A stretch of 64,000 bases of DNA from JANXVR01 sp034667405 (GCA_034667405.1 JAXDJX010000003.1:1-64000), one strand, 5' to 3'. Numbered from the stretch's first letter, positions 42,525 through 51,691 are shown. A program made the numbers and translations. Notes: generated from the sequence alone by a model not told the origin.

Positions 42525-44141
42525 TTACTTCTTCGAGATGGCTTTGTCCTTCTTGGCCATCTTGAAGGCCTGCCATCCGGGGATGCCGTTCACACCGCCG
42601 CCGCCGTGCGTAGCGCACGAGCCGTGGTAGAGCCCCTTGACCGGCGTGCGGAAGTCCGCGTAGCCGGGGGCCGGGCGCATGTGGAACAGCTGATCGACCG
42701 AGAGCTCGCCGTGGAAGATGTTGCCACCCATGAGGCCGAGTTCCTGCTCCATGTCGTAAGGCCCGATCACCTGACGATCGATGATGGCGCTCTTGAAGTT
42801 CGGCGCCAGCTCGTTGTACCCGTCGATGACGCGGTCCGCATAGGCCTCGAGCTCCGCGCGGTGCGGCTCCAGGTTCCAGTCGTCGGGAACCCATTGCGTG
42901 AACATCGAGAAGATGTGCACGCCCTCTGGTGCGAGCCGCTTGTCCATCGTGGTCGGGATGGTCCCGTCCACGAACGGTCGGTCGGCGCCCTTGCGCTCCA
43001 TGTGTGCATCCTGGAACGCGCGCTCGGCGTAGTCCGGGCTGAAGCAGAGCTCCACCGAACCAGTGTGATGCGGCTGGAGGTTCTTCCCCGGTGCCGCGGT
43101 GAAGTCGGGCAACTCGGACATCGCCACGTTGATCTTCACCACACCCGACCGGGTCTTCCAGCGCTCGATGTCCCACACGAAATCGGCGGGCAGTTCGTGA
43201 CGATCGAGCAGCTCCAGGAACGCGATCTTCGGATGGATGGTGGTCACCACGACCGGCGCGTGGAGTTCCTCGCCGTTCTCAAGTGCGACACCCACCGTGC
43301 GACCGTTGCGAACCAGGATCTTCTTCACCTTGGCGTTGGTTCGGATCTCTGCGCCGAAGCTCTCCGCGGATCTGCGGATCGAATCGGACACGGCACCCAT
43401 CCCGCCTTGCTGGAATCCCCAGCTACCAAGGTGGCCGTCGCCGACGTCGCCGATGGAGTGGTGCAGCATCACGTACGCGGTGCCCGGCTCATCCGGCCCG
43501 GCCCACGTACCGATGACCCCGTTGACCGCGAGCATGCCCTTGATGGCATCGGATTCGAACCAGTCGTTCAGCAGGTCCGAGACGCTCATCGTGAACAGGC
43601 GGGTGACGTCACCCACACCGCGGACACCGAGCTTGCGCATCTTCCATGCCGACTGCGCGCTGGCGATGAGATCGCCGATGGCCATGGATCCGACCTTGGG
43701 CGGCGTCTGCAGCAGGAGCGGTCCCAGGACATCGGAGACGCCCTTCATCCATTTCTCCCACTCCACCATCGTGTCCGCGTCCTTCTTCGAGAACTGCGCG
43801 ATGGAGTCGTAGGAACGCTTCGAGTCGTCCGCGTAGATAGTGATGGCGCGACCGTCGGGGAACGCCTGGAAGTATGGGCCGAACGGTGTCACGTCATAGC
43901 CGTGCGCCTTGAGGTTGAGCTCCTTGATGATGGTCGGCGGCATGAGGGACATGACGTAGGAGTACGTCGATACGTTGATCTCGGGATGGTCGGGGAACGG
44001 CGCGCTGGTGTCCGCGGCGCCGCCGGTCTTGTGCCGTGTCTCCAGCACTACGGTCTTCGCGCCTTCCCGCGCGAAGTACGCGGCGCTGGTGAGACCGTTA
44101 TGCCCACCGCCGATCACGATGGCGTCATAGGTGTTCGCCAT
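42525..44141 (-). CDS. Phytoene dehydrogenase-like FAD oxidoreductase
   Basis: A 538-residue flavoprotein. DAIVIGGGHNGLTSAAYFA (about 5-23) is the FAD motif, followed by KTVVLETRHKTGGAADTS. GGMGAVSDSIRRSAESFGAEI and a late GGGVNGIPGWQAFKMA are usual in the phytoene desaturase/CrtI-like group of actinobacterial oxidoreductases. It is not part of a carotenoid cluster here. Its stop is directly followed by the acyl-CoA synthetase start. It faces the TetR gene at 44381 across a duplicated operator. The substrate is unknown. Confidence 0.9.
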   Translation of the reverse strand: MANTYDAIVIGGGHNGLTSAAYFAREGAKTVVLETRHKTGGAADTSAPFPDHPEINVSTYSYVMSLMPPTIIKELNLKAHGYDVTPFGPYFQAFPDGRAITIYADDSKRSYDSIAQFSKKDADTMVEWEKWMKGVSDVLGPLLLQTPPKVGSMAIGDLIASAQSAWKMRKLGVRGVGDVTRLFTMSVSDLLNDWFESDAIKGMLAVNGVIGTWAGPDEPGTAYVMLHHSIGDVGDGHLGSWGFQQGGMGAVSDSIRRSAESFGAEIRTNAKVKKILVRNGRTVGVALENGEELHAPVVVTTIHPKIAFLELLDRHELPADFVWDIERWKTRSGVVKINVAMSELPDFTAAPGKNLQPHHTGSVELCFSPDYAERAFQDAHMERKGADRPFVDGTIPTTMDKRLAPEGVHIFSMFTQWVPDDWNLEPHRAELEAYADRVIDGYNELAPNFKSAIIDRQVIGPYDMEQELGLMGGNIFHGELSVDQLFHMRPAPGYADFRTPVKGLYHGSCATHGGGGVNGIPGWQAFKMAKKDKAISKK

Positions 44142-44228
44142 ATCTCGATTCGTCCTTTCCTCAGGCGTGCTTCGACACTGGGCCGCGTCGGAGGGGGTCC
44201 GGGTCGGCGGCGCGTATCATGCCTCGGA

Positions 44229-44296
44229 TTTGAACCGCCAGTCAAGCCAGCATACAGACCCGCAGGATTTTGACTTCGCAGGTCAAGCCAGTACAG
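44229..44296. promoter_or_regulatory. Duplicated candidate TetR operator
   Basis: Two copies of one sequence block: TTTGAACCGCCAGTCAAG with CCAGCATACAG (44229-44257), and TTTGACTTCGCAGGTCAAG with CCAGTACAG (44269-44296). Each has the half-sites TTGA and TCAA around an 8-9 base spacer, and the shared GTCAAGCCAG copies start 41 bp apart. They sit between the divergent oxidoreductase (start 44141) and the TetR start (44381). Binding by the TetR protein is inferred. Confidence 0.6.
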
Positions 44297-44380
44297 TTGC
44301 CCGGTAACGCAGCCGGCAGCCCGCCCGGTTCGGGACGGGTTTGCTTGCTCTTTGTACGTCGTTCAGTTCTTGGAGGTTCG

Positions 44381-45013
44381 ATGGCCGCAACGAAATCCAA
44401 GCAGCAGAAGGACCGTCATCAAGAGATCCTCGAGGCCGCGGCACGGGTCATCACTGCCCGCGGCCTGGCGGAGACCCGCATCAGTGATATCGCCGAGCGA
44501 TGCGGAGTGTCTCCCGGCCTCATCCTTTACTATTTCGAGTCGAAGGACCGGCTGCTCATCGAAGCGCTGACCTTCGCCAACGACCAGTTCTACCTGCGGT
44601 TCTCGCGCGAGATGCGCCGGATGAAGACCGCCCGCGAGCAGCTGGACCGTCTGATCGAACTCTCCGTCCCCGGTCTCCTGCCAGAGTACGAACGGCTTGA
44701 CGAGTGGGCCCTCTGGATCGAGATCTGGGTGCGAGCTCTCCGTGACCCGGTCATGGCGAAAGAGCGTGAAGTGTTGGACCGGCGGTGGCGCCAGTCCATC
44801 GCCGACATCATCCGGCACGGCCGCAGCACGGGTGAGTTCCCCGATGGGTGGGACGCTGAGGAGCTCGGCCTTCAGATCGGGGCCACGATCGACGGCCTTG
44901 CCATCCAGGTGCTCATGAACGACACCGTCTTCTCGGCGACGCGGATGCAACGCGTCAGCCTCGAGGTCGCCTCGCGCCTGATCGGGTTCGAACTGGAGCC
45001 TGCTGAGGTCTGA
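44381..45013 (+). CDS. TetR-family regulator, BetI-like C-terminus
   Basis: A 210-residue protein from the ATG at 44381 with TTGGAGG five bases upstream; the open frame starts 37 codons earlier with no family match. The TetR helix-turn-helix is HQEILEAAARVITARGLAET, then ISDIAERCGVSPGLILYYF (about 11-50). The C-terminal WALWIEIWVRALRDPVMAKE and ELGLQIGATIDGLAIQVLM resemble the BetI-type ligand domain. It probably represses the divergent oxidoreductase and itself via the repeats at 44229. The ligand may be an acyl, amine or choline-like compound. Confidence 0.93.
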   Translation: MAATKSKQQKDRHQEILEAAARVITARGLAETRISDIAERCGVSPGLILYYFESKDRLLIEALTFANDQFYLRFSREMRRMKTAREQLDRLIELSVPGLLPEYERLDEWALWIEIWVRALRDPVMAKEREVLDRRWRQSIADIIRHGRSTGEFPDGWDAEELGLQIGATIDGLAIQVLMNDTVFSATRMQRVSLEVASRLIGFELEPAEV

Positions 45014-45027
45014 GCCTGGACGTCCGG

Positions 45028-47526
45028 CTACGCTCGGGCGCGCGCCCCGGACGGGTCGTAGAAGGCGTGGACACTCGCGTCGACCGCGTGACGCTCGTTC
45101 GCAATCTCGACATGGAGTTCGCTGGCGTCCAGAAGCGCTTGCGTGATCGGCTCCTCGGCGCGCAGCCAGGCGATCCCCGCGGCAGCCCCCAACGCGTGCG
45201 CGTAGCCACCGCTGGTCACGAATCCAGCATGCGAACCGTCGCGCACCAACGATTCACCGTGGAAGAGCACCGGCTCCGGATCGCGCAGCCGGATGCTGAC
45301 CAGCCGGCGGGTCCGCGGTTGCTCGCGGAGTGAGGCCAACGCCTCCGCGCCCACGTGCACCGTCTTGTGCTTAGAAACCGTGAACCCCAAGCCCGCTTCG
45401 AACGGATCATCCATCCCACCGATGTCGTGCCCCCACGAACGGAACCCACGCTCGACCCGCAGAGAATCGAGCGCGTGGAAACCGGCGTGCGTTAGCCCGA
45501 CATCCTTCCCGGCCTCCATCAGCTTGTCGTGCAGGTCGGAGGCGAACTCGGTCGGCACCCAGAACTCCCAGCCGAGCTCGCCGACGTAGCTCACCCGGAG
45601 CGCCCAGGCATCGGCCCACCCGGCATCGATCCGCTGTCCGGCGAGGAACGGGAACGCATCGTTCGACAGGTCGGCATCGGTGATCCCGGACACGATCTCT
45701 CGGCTGCGCGGACCTTGGACCGCGAGGACGGCGTACCCGCTCGTCACGTCGGTGATGACCGCCCCTGCCGGCGCGCCCGAGCGCAAGAGACCTTCAGTGC
45801 GGCGTTGCCAGAGCGTCGGTGCCGCCACCAGGAATCGATCCGCATCCAATCGCGTGACCGTGGGATCCATCTCGATGCCCCCGCGCTCGTTGCACCATGT
45901 GGTGTACACGACACGTCCGATCGGCACGTCGACATCGGATGCGCTGAGCCGCTGAAGCCACGCCAGCGCCTCCGGCCCCTGCACCATGAACTTCGCATAG
46001 GTGGAGAGATCGAAGAGAGCGGCCGCCTGCCGCGCGGCGCGGCACTCGGTCTCGACCGGTTCGAACCAATTCTGTTTGCCGAAGCTGTAGACGTACTCGC
46101 GCTTGGCGCCCGCCGGCGCGAACCAGTTCGCCCGCTCCCAGCCGGCGGCCTCACCGAATACCGCGCCGGCCGCATCAAGTTCGCGCCACAGCGGGGTTCG
46201 GCGGGCGCCGCGTCCGGCGGAGGGCTGCAGGTATGGCCAGTGCATCGCGTAGAGGCGGCCGAGCGATTCGGCCGTTCGTTCGTGGAGCCAGGCCTTGTTG
46301 TTCGCCCATGTGCCGGCGCGCGCGGGGTCGACCTCGGTCAGGTCATACGTCGGATGGCCGGCCACGATCCATTCGGCGAGCGCCATCCCGGCGCCCGGCC
46401 CGTAGATGATGCCCTGCGAGTTGAACCCCGCCGCCACGAAGAACCCACGGAGTTCGGGGACCTCGCCCAGGTTGAAGTTCACGTCCGGCGTGAACGACTC
46501 CGGTCCGCGGAGGTAATGCTCGAATCCCAGATCCCGAAGCTCGGGGAGGCGTTCGCGGGCGTTCGCGAGGACCGGCGCGAAATGCTCCCAATCCGGTCCG
46601 AACTCCCCGAACGCGAAATCGCGGCCCAGGGCGCCGGGCGAGATCGGTTTGCCTTTGGGTTCGAACGCTCCAACCAGGTAGCGGCTGTTGTAGTGGCGGA
46701 CGTAGAAGTAGCCGTCCAGATCGCGCAGGAAGGGCAACGACTCGGTTGCCGTCTCGGACGGGTCGGTGACGACCCACACGTGTTCGGCTGGGTAGAGGCT
46801 CAGCGGGACGCCGGCCGCGCGTGCGAGTTCGCTCGACCAGAGCCCTGCCGCGAGGACCACCTGCTGGCACTCGACGGTCCCCTTGTCGGTCACGACTCCC
46901 GCGATCGCTCCTCCCGCCGCGGCGAACCCGGTCACCTCGACCCCTTCGACGAACCGCACACCGCGATCGTGCGCGCCCTTGGCGAGGGCCAAGGCAGCGT
47001 CGCCGGGGTTCACCGTGCCGTCGGCGCGGGTGATGGTGCCCCCGACCAGATCATCGACGACCGCGGAGGGCCACGCCTCCTTGATCTGGGCAGGCGTGAG
47101 GACGTCGACCTCGATCCCGAAATCGTGGCCCATCGTGACCCCGTACAGGATCTCGGTCATCCGGGCGTCCGTCCGCGCGACGGTCATGGAGCCGACGTTC
47201 CTGAACCCCGTGGGGATCCCCGTCTCCGCCTCCAACGAGGCGTAGAGAGGGGCGTTCACCATGGATAACGCCGACATCGCATGGGTCCCTCGCAGACGGC
47301 TCACCAACCCCGCCGCATGCCACGTGGTGCCCGAGGTCAGCTTGTTCCGTTCGAGCACGACGACGTCGGTGAGGCCCAACTTCGATAGGTGGTAGGCAAC
47401 GCTCGAACCGATGATCCCCGCGCCGATCACCACGACCTGGGCGCGCGCGGGCAACGTCGAGCCATCGTCGGAGAACCGAGCGACGGACATGTCTGGGTTG
47501 GCGAGTCGTTCAGGAATCGGCGTCAT
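45028..47526 (-). CDS. Dimethylglycine/sarcosine dehydrogenase-like flavoprotein with GcvT domain
   Basis: An 832-residue two-part protein. The N-terminal DAO half has VVVIGAGIIGSSVAYHLSKL (about 31-50) and TSGTTWHAAGLVS with His70, the position that binds FAD covalently in mammalian DMGDH and sarcosine dehydrogenase. The C-terminal half (about 430-820) is a GcvT/aminomethyltransferase fold (YVYSFGKQNWFEPVETECRA, VLAVQGPRSREIVSG, ELGWEFWVP) that takes the methyl as 5,10-methylene-tetrahydrofolate. It would demethylate dimethylglycine or sarcosine. It lies 21 bp after the Rieske gene on the same strand. Confidence 0.93.
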   Translation of the reverse strand: MTPIPERLANPDMSVARFSDDGSTLPARAQVVVIGAGIIGSSVAYHLSKLGLTDVVVLERNKLTSGTTWHAAGLVSRLRGTHAMSALSMVNAPLYASLEAETGIPTGFRNVGSMTVARTDARMTEILYGVTMGHDFGIEVDVLTPAQIKEAWPSAVVDDLVGGTITRADGTVNPGDAALALAKGAHDRGVRFVEGVEVTGFAAAGGAIAGVVTDKGTVECQQVVLAAGLWSSELARAAGVPLSLYPAEHVWVVTDPSETATESLPFLRDLDGYFYVRHYNSRYLVGAFEPKGKPISPGALGRDFAFGEFGPDWEHFAPVLANARERLPELRDLGFEHYLRGPESFTPDVNFNLGEVPELRGFFVAAGFNSQGIIYGPGAGMALAEWIVAGHPTYDLTEVDPARAGTWANNKAWLHERTAESLGRLYAMHWPYLQPSAGRGARRTPLWRELDAAGAVFGEAAGWERANWFAPAGAKREYVYSFGKQNWFEPVETECRAARQAAALFDLSTYAKFMVQGPEALAWLQRLSASDVDVPIGRVVYTTWCNERGGIEMDPTVTRLDADRFLVAAPTLWQRRTEGLLRSGAPAGAVITDVTSGYAVLAVQGPRSREIVSGITDADLSNDAFPFLAGQRIDAGWADAWALRVSYVGELGWEFWVPTEFASDLHDKLMEAGKDVGLTHAGFHALDSLRVERGFRSWGHDIGGMDDPFEAGLGFTVSKHKTVHVGAEALASLREQPRTRRLVSIRLRDPEPVLFHGESLVRDGSHAGFVTSGGYAHALGAAAGIAWLRAEEPITQALLDASELHVEIANERHAVDASVHAFYDPSGARARA

Positions 47527-47547
47527 GACGCCGCAGGATATACGGAG

Positions 47548-48708
47548 TCAGCCCTGAAGCTGCCGGCCCATCTTGTGGCGCCACTCTTCGTTGAACCAAT
47601 AGACGAAGCGGTCCTGACGCGGATACGTCCCGGTGGTGAAGGAGCGTGAGCCCACACCGGTCTGTGCCCGCTCGACGACTTCCCAGTCCTGGCGGCTGAT
47701 GAGGTCCCACAGCTCGACGACGGGCTCGGGCTTGAACAGCGCGGGATCGGCGATGGTTTCCGGCCTGAAGAGGTACTCGCTGACGACCAGGGTTTCGTTC
47801 GGACCCTTCGGGAAGCCGATGTAGTACATCACCGAGTCGGGGTGGATGTTGATCATCAGGTTGGGGAACGAGAAGGTGCCGTAATAGTTCTGGTAATCCT
47901 CCGGCAACAGGTCGGGGAACTTCGGAAGCTCCGACTCGCCGGTCTTCGTGAAGCTGGTGGCACCTTCGAACATCGCGGTGCCGTCGTCGCGGATGGATTC
48001 GTCCCACACCTCGCCGAAACGGAAGAGGGGAACCACTTGCACGAGCTCGGGGTGGACCTGCGGGCAATGCAGGCACTCGTTGAAGTTCTCGACGATGATC
48101 TTCCAGTTCGCCTTCACGTTGTAGACGATGCGAACGCCGACCGCCATCTCTTCCATCTTGAACCGCTCGAACACCGTGATGCTCTCGGCGCCGTCGTTGA
48201 GCGCTTCCATGAGGGGACGCGGTTCGTCCCTGGTCATGTTGACGAACACGAACCCGGCGTAGCTGTCCACCGCGATGCGGTGCAGCGGGTACTGCGAGCG
48301 ATCGAAGAATTCATCCTCCGAGACGTTGGGGCTACCGACGAGTTCACCGTTCAGGTCGTAGGTCCACGCGTGGTAAGGACACTTGAATGCCTTCCGAACG
48401 TTTCCGTGTGAGTCGTCGTCCAGGAACTTCGTTCCGCGGTGGCTGCAGACGTTGTAGAAGGCTCGAAGCTCGCGGTCTTCGTTCCGGGTGATGAAGATGG
48501 ACTCACCGGCGACATCCCTGGTCATGTAGTCGCCGGGCTCAGGGATCTCTTCGGCCCGTCCGACCACGACCCAGTCGCCCCACCAGATCTTCTCGAGCTC
48601 CTCGTTGTAGGTCTCGAGGCTGCGGTAGTCGTCGCCGCTGAGCGTCGGCCTGGGGACCCACTCCCTCGCGTCGTCGCGGATATTCACCTTGTAGGGCTCG
48701 GTCTGCAT
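47548..48708 (-). CDS. Rieske oxygenase alpha subunit, GbcA/CntA-like
   Basis: A 386-residue oxygenase. The Rieske [2Fe-2S] ligands are Cys88/His90 in NVCSHRGTKFL and Cys110/His113 in KCPYHAW. The mononuclear iron motif is ENFNECLHCPQVHPEL (about 210-225), the pattern of quaternary-amine oxygenases such as GbcA (glycine betaine) and CntA (carnitine). It would split glycine betaine to dimethylglycine and formaldehyde. The reductase partner (GbcB-type) is not in the window. The next gene on the strand is the DMGDH-like protein, which fits the pathway order. The exact substrate is inferred. Confidence 0.9.
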   Translation of the reverse strand: MQTEPYKVNIRDDAREWVPRPTLSGDDYRSLETYNEELEKIWWGDWVVVGRAEEIPEPGDYMTRDVAGESIFITRNEDRELRAFYNVCSHRGTKFLDDDSHGNVRKAFKCPYHAWTYDLNGELVGSPNVSEDEFFDRSQYPLHRIAVDSYAGFVFVNMTRDEPRPLMEALNDGAESITVFERFKMEEMAVGVRIVYNVKANWKIIVENFNECLHCPQVHPELVQVVPLFRFGEVWDESIRDDGTAMFEGATSFTKTGESELPKFPDLLPEDYQNYYGTFSFPNLMINIHPDSVMYYIGFPKGPNETLVVSEYLFRPETIADPALFKPEPVVELWDLISRQDWEVVERAQTGVGSRSFTTGTYPRQDRFVYWFNEEWRHKMGRQLQG

Positions 48709-48787
48709 GGTGCGCGTCCTCCGTAGGCCGGGTAGGCGTTCATGCTAGGCCTCTCCCCTCATCGGGGGAACCGATAAGCGCAGCGTT

Positions 48788-48808
48788 CCTGCCGGATATC
48801 GAGGCAGG
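48788..48808. promoter_or_regulatory. Inverted repeat in the Rieske-Lrp divergent promoter
   Basis: CCTGCC, nine bases, GGCAGG: a perfect 6-base inverted repeat 80 bp from the Rieske start and 32 bp from the Lrp start. It is a possible Lrp/AsnC operator. The symmetry is seen; the binding is a guess. Confidence 0.4.
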
Positions 48809-48839
48809 GCGCCATCCTATCTGCGAGAATCGCGGCGAT

Positions 48840-49319
48840 ATGGCCGAACAGCGCTCGTTCGACGAACTGGACCTCCGGATCATCGACACCCTGGCGGAGG
48901 ACGGGCGACGACCGTTCACCACCGTGGCGAAGGACCTCGGGGTCTCGGAAGCGACCATCCGGTCCCGAGTCGCGCGCCTACAACGGATCAAGGCGATCCG
49001 CTTCGTCACCGACACGTCTCCGCATCAGTTGGGATTGATGTTCGCCTATCTGGGGGTGCGGGTGACGGGCCAGAGCGTTCCGCGGGCGGTCGAAGCCATC
49101 TGTGCGATCCCCGAAGCCATCTACGTGATCGAGTGCACCGGGAACTACGACGTCCTCGTCGAGGTCCTGGCGAAGGACGGGGAGGATCTGCTTCGCCTGA
49201 TGCAGGTTGAGATCCGCAAGGTTCCGGGTGTGACCGAGGTGGATTCGTTCGTGGGACTGCGCATCGCGAAGGCGTCGTTCCGCTACGGCGACATCGGTAG
49301 ACCGGGAGAGGCGTCCTAG
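48840..49319 (+). CDS. Lrp/AsnC-family regulator
   Basis: A 159-residue protein: an N-terminal helix-turn-helix FDELDLRIIDTLAEDGRRPF and KDLGVSEATIRSRVARLQRI (about 6-48), then the RAM effector domain (YLGVRVTGQSVPRAVEAI, YVIECTGNYDVLVEVLAKD, VTEVDSFVGL). These regulators sense amino acids or similar metabolites. It is divergent from the Rieske oxygenase gene, so it is the likely regulator of the betaine-demethylation genes. Its stop is 7 bp from the convergent DinB-like gene. Confidence 0.93.
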   Translation: MAEQRSFDELDLRIIDTLAEDGRRPFTTVAKDLGVSEATIRSRVARLQRIKAIRFVTDTSPHQLGLMFAYLGVRVTGQSVPRAVEAICAIPEAIYVIECTGNYDVLVEVLAKDGEDLLRLMQVEIRKVPGVTEVDSFVGLRIAKASFRYGDIGRPGEAS

Positions 49320-49326
49320 ACGGAGA

Positions 49327-49755
49327 TCAACCGGCGATGCCCCTGATCTCGCTCAGATGCTCCTCGTAGTGCCCGGTGGTCGCGCTTCGGAATTCCTCCA
49401 CTGCGCGGTCGTCCGCGGGCACCGCGTCCCACGCCAGCAACAAGCGCTCGCGGATCCGCGCCGAACGAAGCTCGATGTCCTCAAGTGCCATCGTCCTGCT
49501 CTGGGCCACGGCACGTTCGTTCTCGGCGTCGGTGTCTCCGTCCCATTCCGTGAACGTTCCGGCGTGCAGGAGTTCCAGGGTGTCGGCGGCGGTCTCCCAC
49601 CAGTGTGCGATGTGCCAGAGCACGTCCTTCACCGCCCACCCACCGGGCAGGAGCGGCTCTTCAAGTCGATCGCGCGGGACCGCGAGCACCGCAGCCTCGA
49701 ACGATTCCCACTCCGTGGCTTCGTTCGCGGACAGCTTCTCTTTCTGGTCCATCAA
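49327..49755 (-). CDS. DinB/maleylpyruvate isomerase-like protein, copy 2
   Basis: A 142-residue four-helix-bundle protein. LLPGGWAVKDVLWHIAHWWE (about 36-55) and GHYEEHLSEIRGIAG at the end give the three His usual for the DinB/maleylpyruvate isomerase metal site. Such proteins are thiol-dependent or metal-binding enzymes of varied function. It is coupled to the paralogue 49752 by a 4-bp overlap. The function is unknown. Confidence 0.82.
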   Translation of the reverse strand: MMDQKEKLSANEATEWESFEAAVLAVPRDRLEEPLLPGGWAVKDVLWHIAHWWETAADTLELLHAGTFTEWDGDTDAENERAVAQSRTMALEDIELRSARIRERLLLAWDAVPADDRAVEEFRSATTGHYEEHLSEIRGIAG

Positions 49756-50198
49756 CCCTCCAGGAACCGCTCGATCTCGTCGCTGTGCTCCCGATAATGC
49801 ACGGAACTCTCTTCCGCGAAGAAGGCTGCCGCCTCGGGACCGAGCTCGCCGAGATCGGCCAGGAGCTCATGTGCCTGCTCGCGCTCGGCTTCAACGTTCA
49901 CGAGCATCTCGTCCCAGGACATCCGGCGGCCTGCCTCGAGTATCGCGTCCGACTCGCGGTCCCAGTGCGCATCGTCATGGGCCGCGAAGGGATCCGTATA
50001 GGGAAGCCCCTTCAACTTCTGAAGTTCCCGGGCCGCGAACGTCGCCCAGCCCACGTTGTGCCAGACCAGGTCCTTGACGGACCAGCCGGGAACCACGTCG
50101 CGCTCGTCGCGTCGCTCCGCCGGCACCCGGGAGATCAGCGCCATGAACTCGGCCCAGGCCCGGCGTTCGGCAGCAGCGAGTTGATCGACGGCAACCAT
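49752..50198 (-). CDS. DinB/maleylpyruvate isomerase-like protein, copy 1
   Basis: A 148-residue protein from the ATG at 50198, which overlaps the stop of the mmsA gene (TGATG). Its DVVPGWSVKDLVWHNVGWAT and SSVHYREHSDEIERFLEG segments match the DinB-like pattern; the second His of the first motif is replaced by Gly-Trp here. It is a paralogue of the 49327 gene. A longer frame up to 50528 is a shadow of mmsA. It sits in a three-gene run after mmsA. Confidence 0.82.
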   Translation of the reverse strand: MVAVDQLAAAERRAWAEFMALISRVPAERRDERDVVPGWSVKDLVWHNVGWATFAARELQKLKGLPYTDPFAAHDDAHWDRESDAILEAGRRMSWDEMLVNVEAEREQAHELLADLGELGPEAAAFFAEESSVHYREHSDEIERFLEG

Positions 50199-51691
50199 CA
50201 GCGGGTCCTCGGGAATCCGAGATCGACCTCGCTGGTCCCGGGATCGGGCCAACGAGCAGTGACGACCTTCTGCTTCGTGTAGAAGTGGATGCCGTCGGGT
50301 CCATACATGTGTGTGTCTCCGAACAGCGAATCCTTCCACCCACCGAAGGAGTAATAGCCGACCGGCACCGGGATCGGCACGTTCACGCCCACCATCCCCG
50401 CGTTCACGTCGAATTGGAACTGGCGTGCGGCGCCGCCGTCGCGCGTGAAGATCGCGGTCCCGTTGCCGTAGGGGTTCTCGTTGATGAGTTGCAAGGCTTC
50501 GGCGTAGGTACCAGCGCGGACCACGCACAGCACGGGCCCGAAGATCTCGTCTCGGTAGCAGTCCATGGCCGCTGTCACGTTGTCGAGCAACGAGACACCC
50601 AGGAAGAAGCCGTCCGCTTCGCGGTAGAGGCCATGTTCTCGCCCGTCCTGCACTAGGGTTGCGCCCTGGCTCGCGGCGCCGTCCAGGTAGCCCGCCACCC
50701 TGTCGCGATGCTGCTCGGTTACGAGCGGTCCCATCTGGGACTCGGGCTCCATCCCGTTCCCGATCTTGATCTCGGGCAGACGATCCTTGATGGCCCCCAC
50801 GATCCTGTCGCCCGAATCACCCACGGCCACCACCACCGAGATGGCCATGCACCGCTCGCCGGCGGAGCCGTACGCCGCGCTCACGGCGGCGTCGGCCGCC
50901 ATGTCGATGTCGGCGTCGGGCAGGACGATCATGTGGTTCTTCGCACCGCCGAGCGCCTGTACCCGCTTGCCGTTCTTCGTGCCCGTCTCATAGATGTAGC
51001 GCGCGACGGCCGTGGACCCGACGAACGACACCGCCTTCACATCCGGGTGCTCGAGCAACCGGTCCACCACGACCTTGTCGCCTTGGACCACGTTGAAGAC
51101 GCCGTCGGGCAAGCCCGCCTCCTTCAACAGTTCGGCGATGAGCATGGAGGCGCCGGGATCCTTCTCCGACGGCTTCAAGATGAAGGTGTTCCCGCACGCG
51201 ATGGCGTTCGCGAACATCCACATGGGAACCATGGCGGGGAAGTTGAACGGCGTGATCCCGGCGACCACACCCAGAGGCTGGCGGATGGAGTAGGTGTCCA
51301 CGCCGGTACTGACCTGTTCGCTGAAGCCTCCTTTGAGGAGATTGGGGATTCCCGTTGCGAACTCGATGTTCTCCTGGCCGCGCGCGACCTCTCCCATGGC
51401 ATCGCTCAGGACCTTGCCGTGCTGCTCCGTGATCAAGGTGCCGATCTCTTTGCGGTTCGCGTCGATGAGTTCGCGGATCCGGAACAGGACGTCCGAGCGC
51501 TTGGATAGAGAGGTCTTGCGCCACTCGATGAAGGCTTCTTGGGCGGCTCCGACGGCGGCGTCGACCTCGTCCGCGTCGGCGAGATCCACCTCGTGGGTCT
51601 GCACGCCCGTGGCCGGGTTATAGACCTGACCCGTTCTCCCGGACTCTCCGGCGATGAGTTTTCCGCCGATCCAATGGCTGATCCGATCCAT
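50198..51691 (-). CDS. mmsA: CoA-acylating methylmalonate-semialdehyde dehydrogenase
   Basis: A 497-residue aldehyde dehydrogenase. The end-to-end pattern matches MmsA/IolA: FIEWRKTSLSKRSDVLFRI, GVVAGITPFNFPAMVPMWM, ANAIACGNTFILKPSEKDP, YGSAGERCMAISV with the catalytic Cys near 281, and GGWKDSLFGDTHMYG near the end. It converts methylmalonate or malonate semialdehyde to propionyl- or acetyl-CoA in valine, thymine or inositol breakdown, needing CoA and NAD+. Two DinB-like genes follow in overlap. Confidence 0.95.
   Translation of the reverse strand: MDRISHWIGGKLIAGESGRTGQVYNPATGVQTHEVDLADADEVDAAVGAAQEAFIEWRKTSLSKRSDVLFRIRELIDANRKEIGTLITEQHGKVLSDAMGEVARGQENIEFATGIPNLLKGGFSEQVSTGVDTYSIRQPLGVVAGITPFNFPAMVPMWMFANAIACGNTFILKPSEKDPGASMLIAELLKEAGLPDGVFNVVQGDKVVVDRLLEHPDVKAVSFVGSTAVARYIYETGTKNGKRVQALGGAKNHMIVLPDADIDMAADAAVSAAYGSAGERCMAISVVVAVGDSGDRIVGAIKDRLPEIKIGNGMEPESQMGPLVTEQHRDRVAGYLDGAASQGATLVQDGREHGLYREADGFFLGVSLLDNVTAAMDCYRDEIFGPVLCVVRAGTYAEALQLINENPYGNGTAIFTRDGGAARQFQFDVNAGMVGVNVPIPVPVGYYSFGGWKDSLFGDTHMYGPDGIHFYTKQKVVTARWPDPGTSEVDLGFPRTR

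Noticed and set aside
42606..44273. A 555-residue plus-strand frame opposite the phytoene-dehydrogenase-like gene
   Set aside because: Shadow frame; it even crosses the promoter region with the duplicated operator.
45529..47268. A 579-residue plus-strand frame across the DMGDH-like gene
   Set aside because: It is the shadow of a recognised 832-residue flavoprotein and is rich in Arg, His and Asp with no motif.
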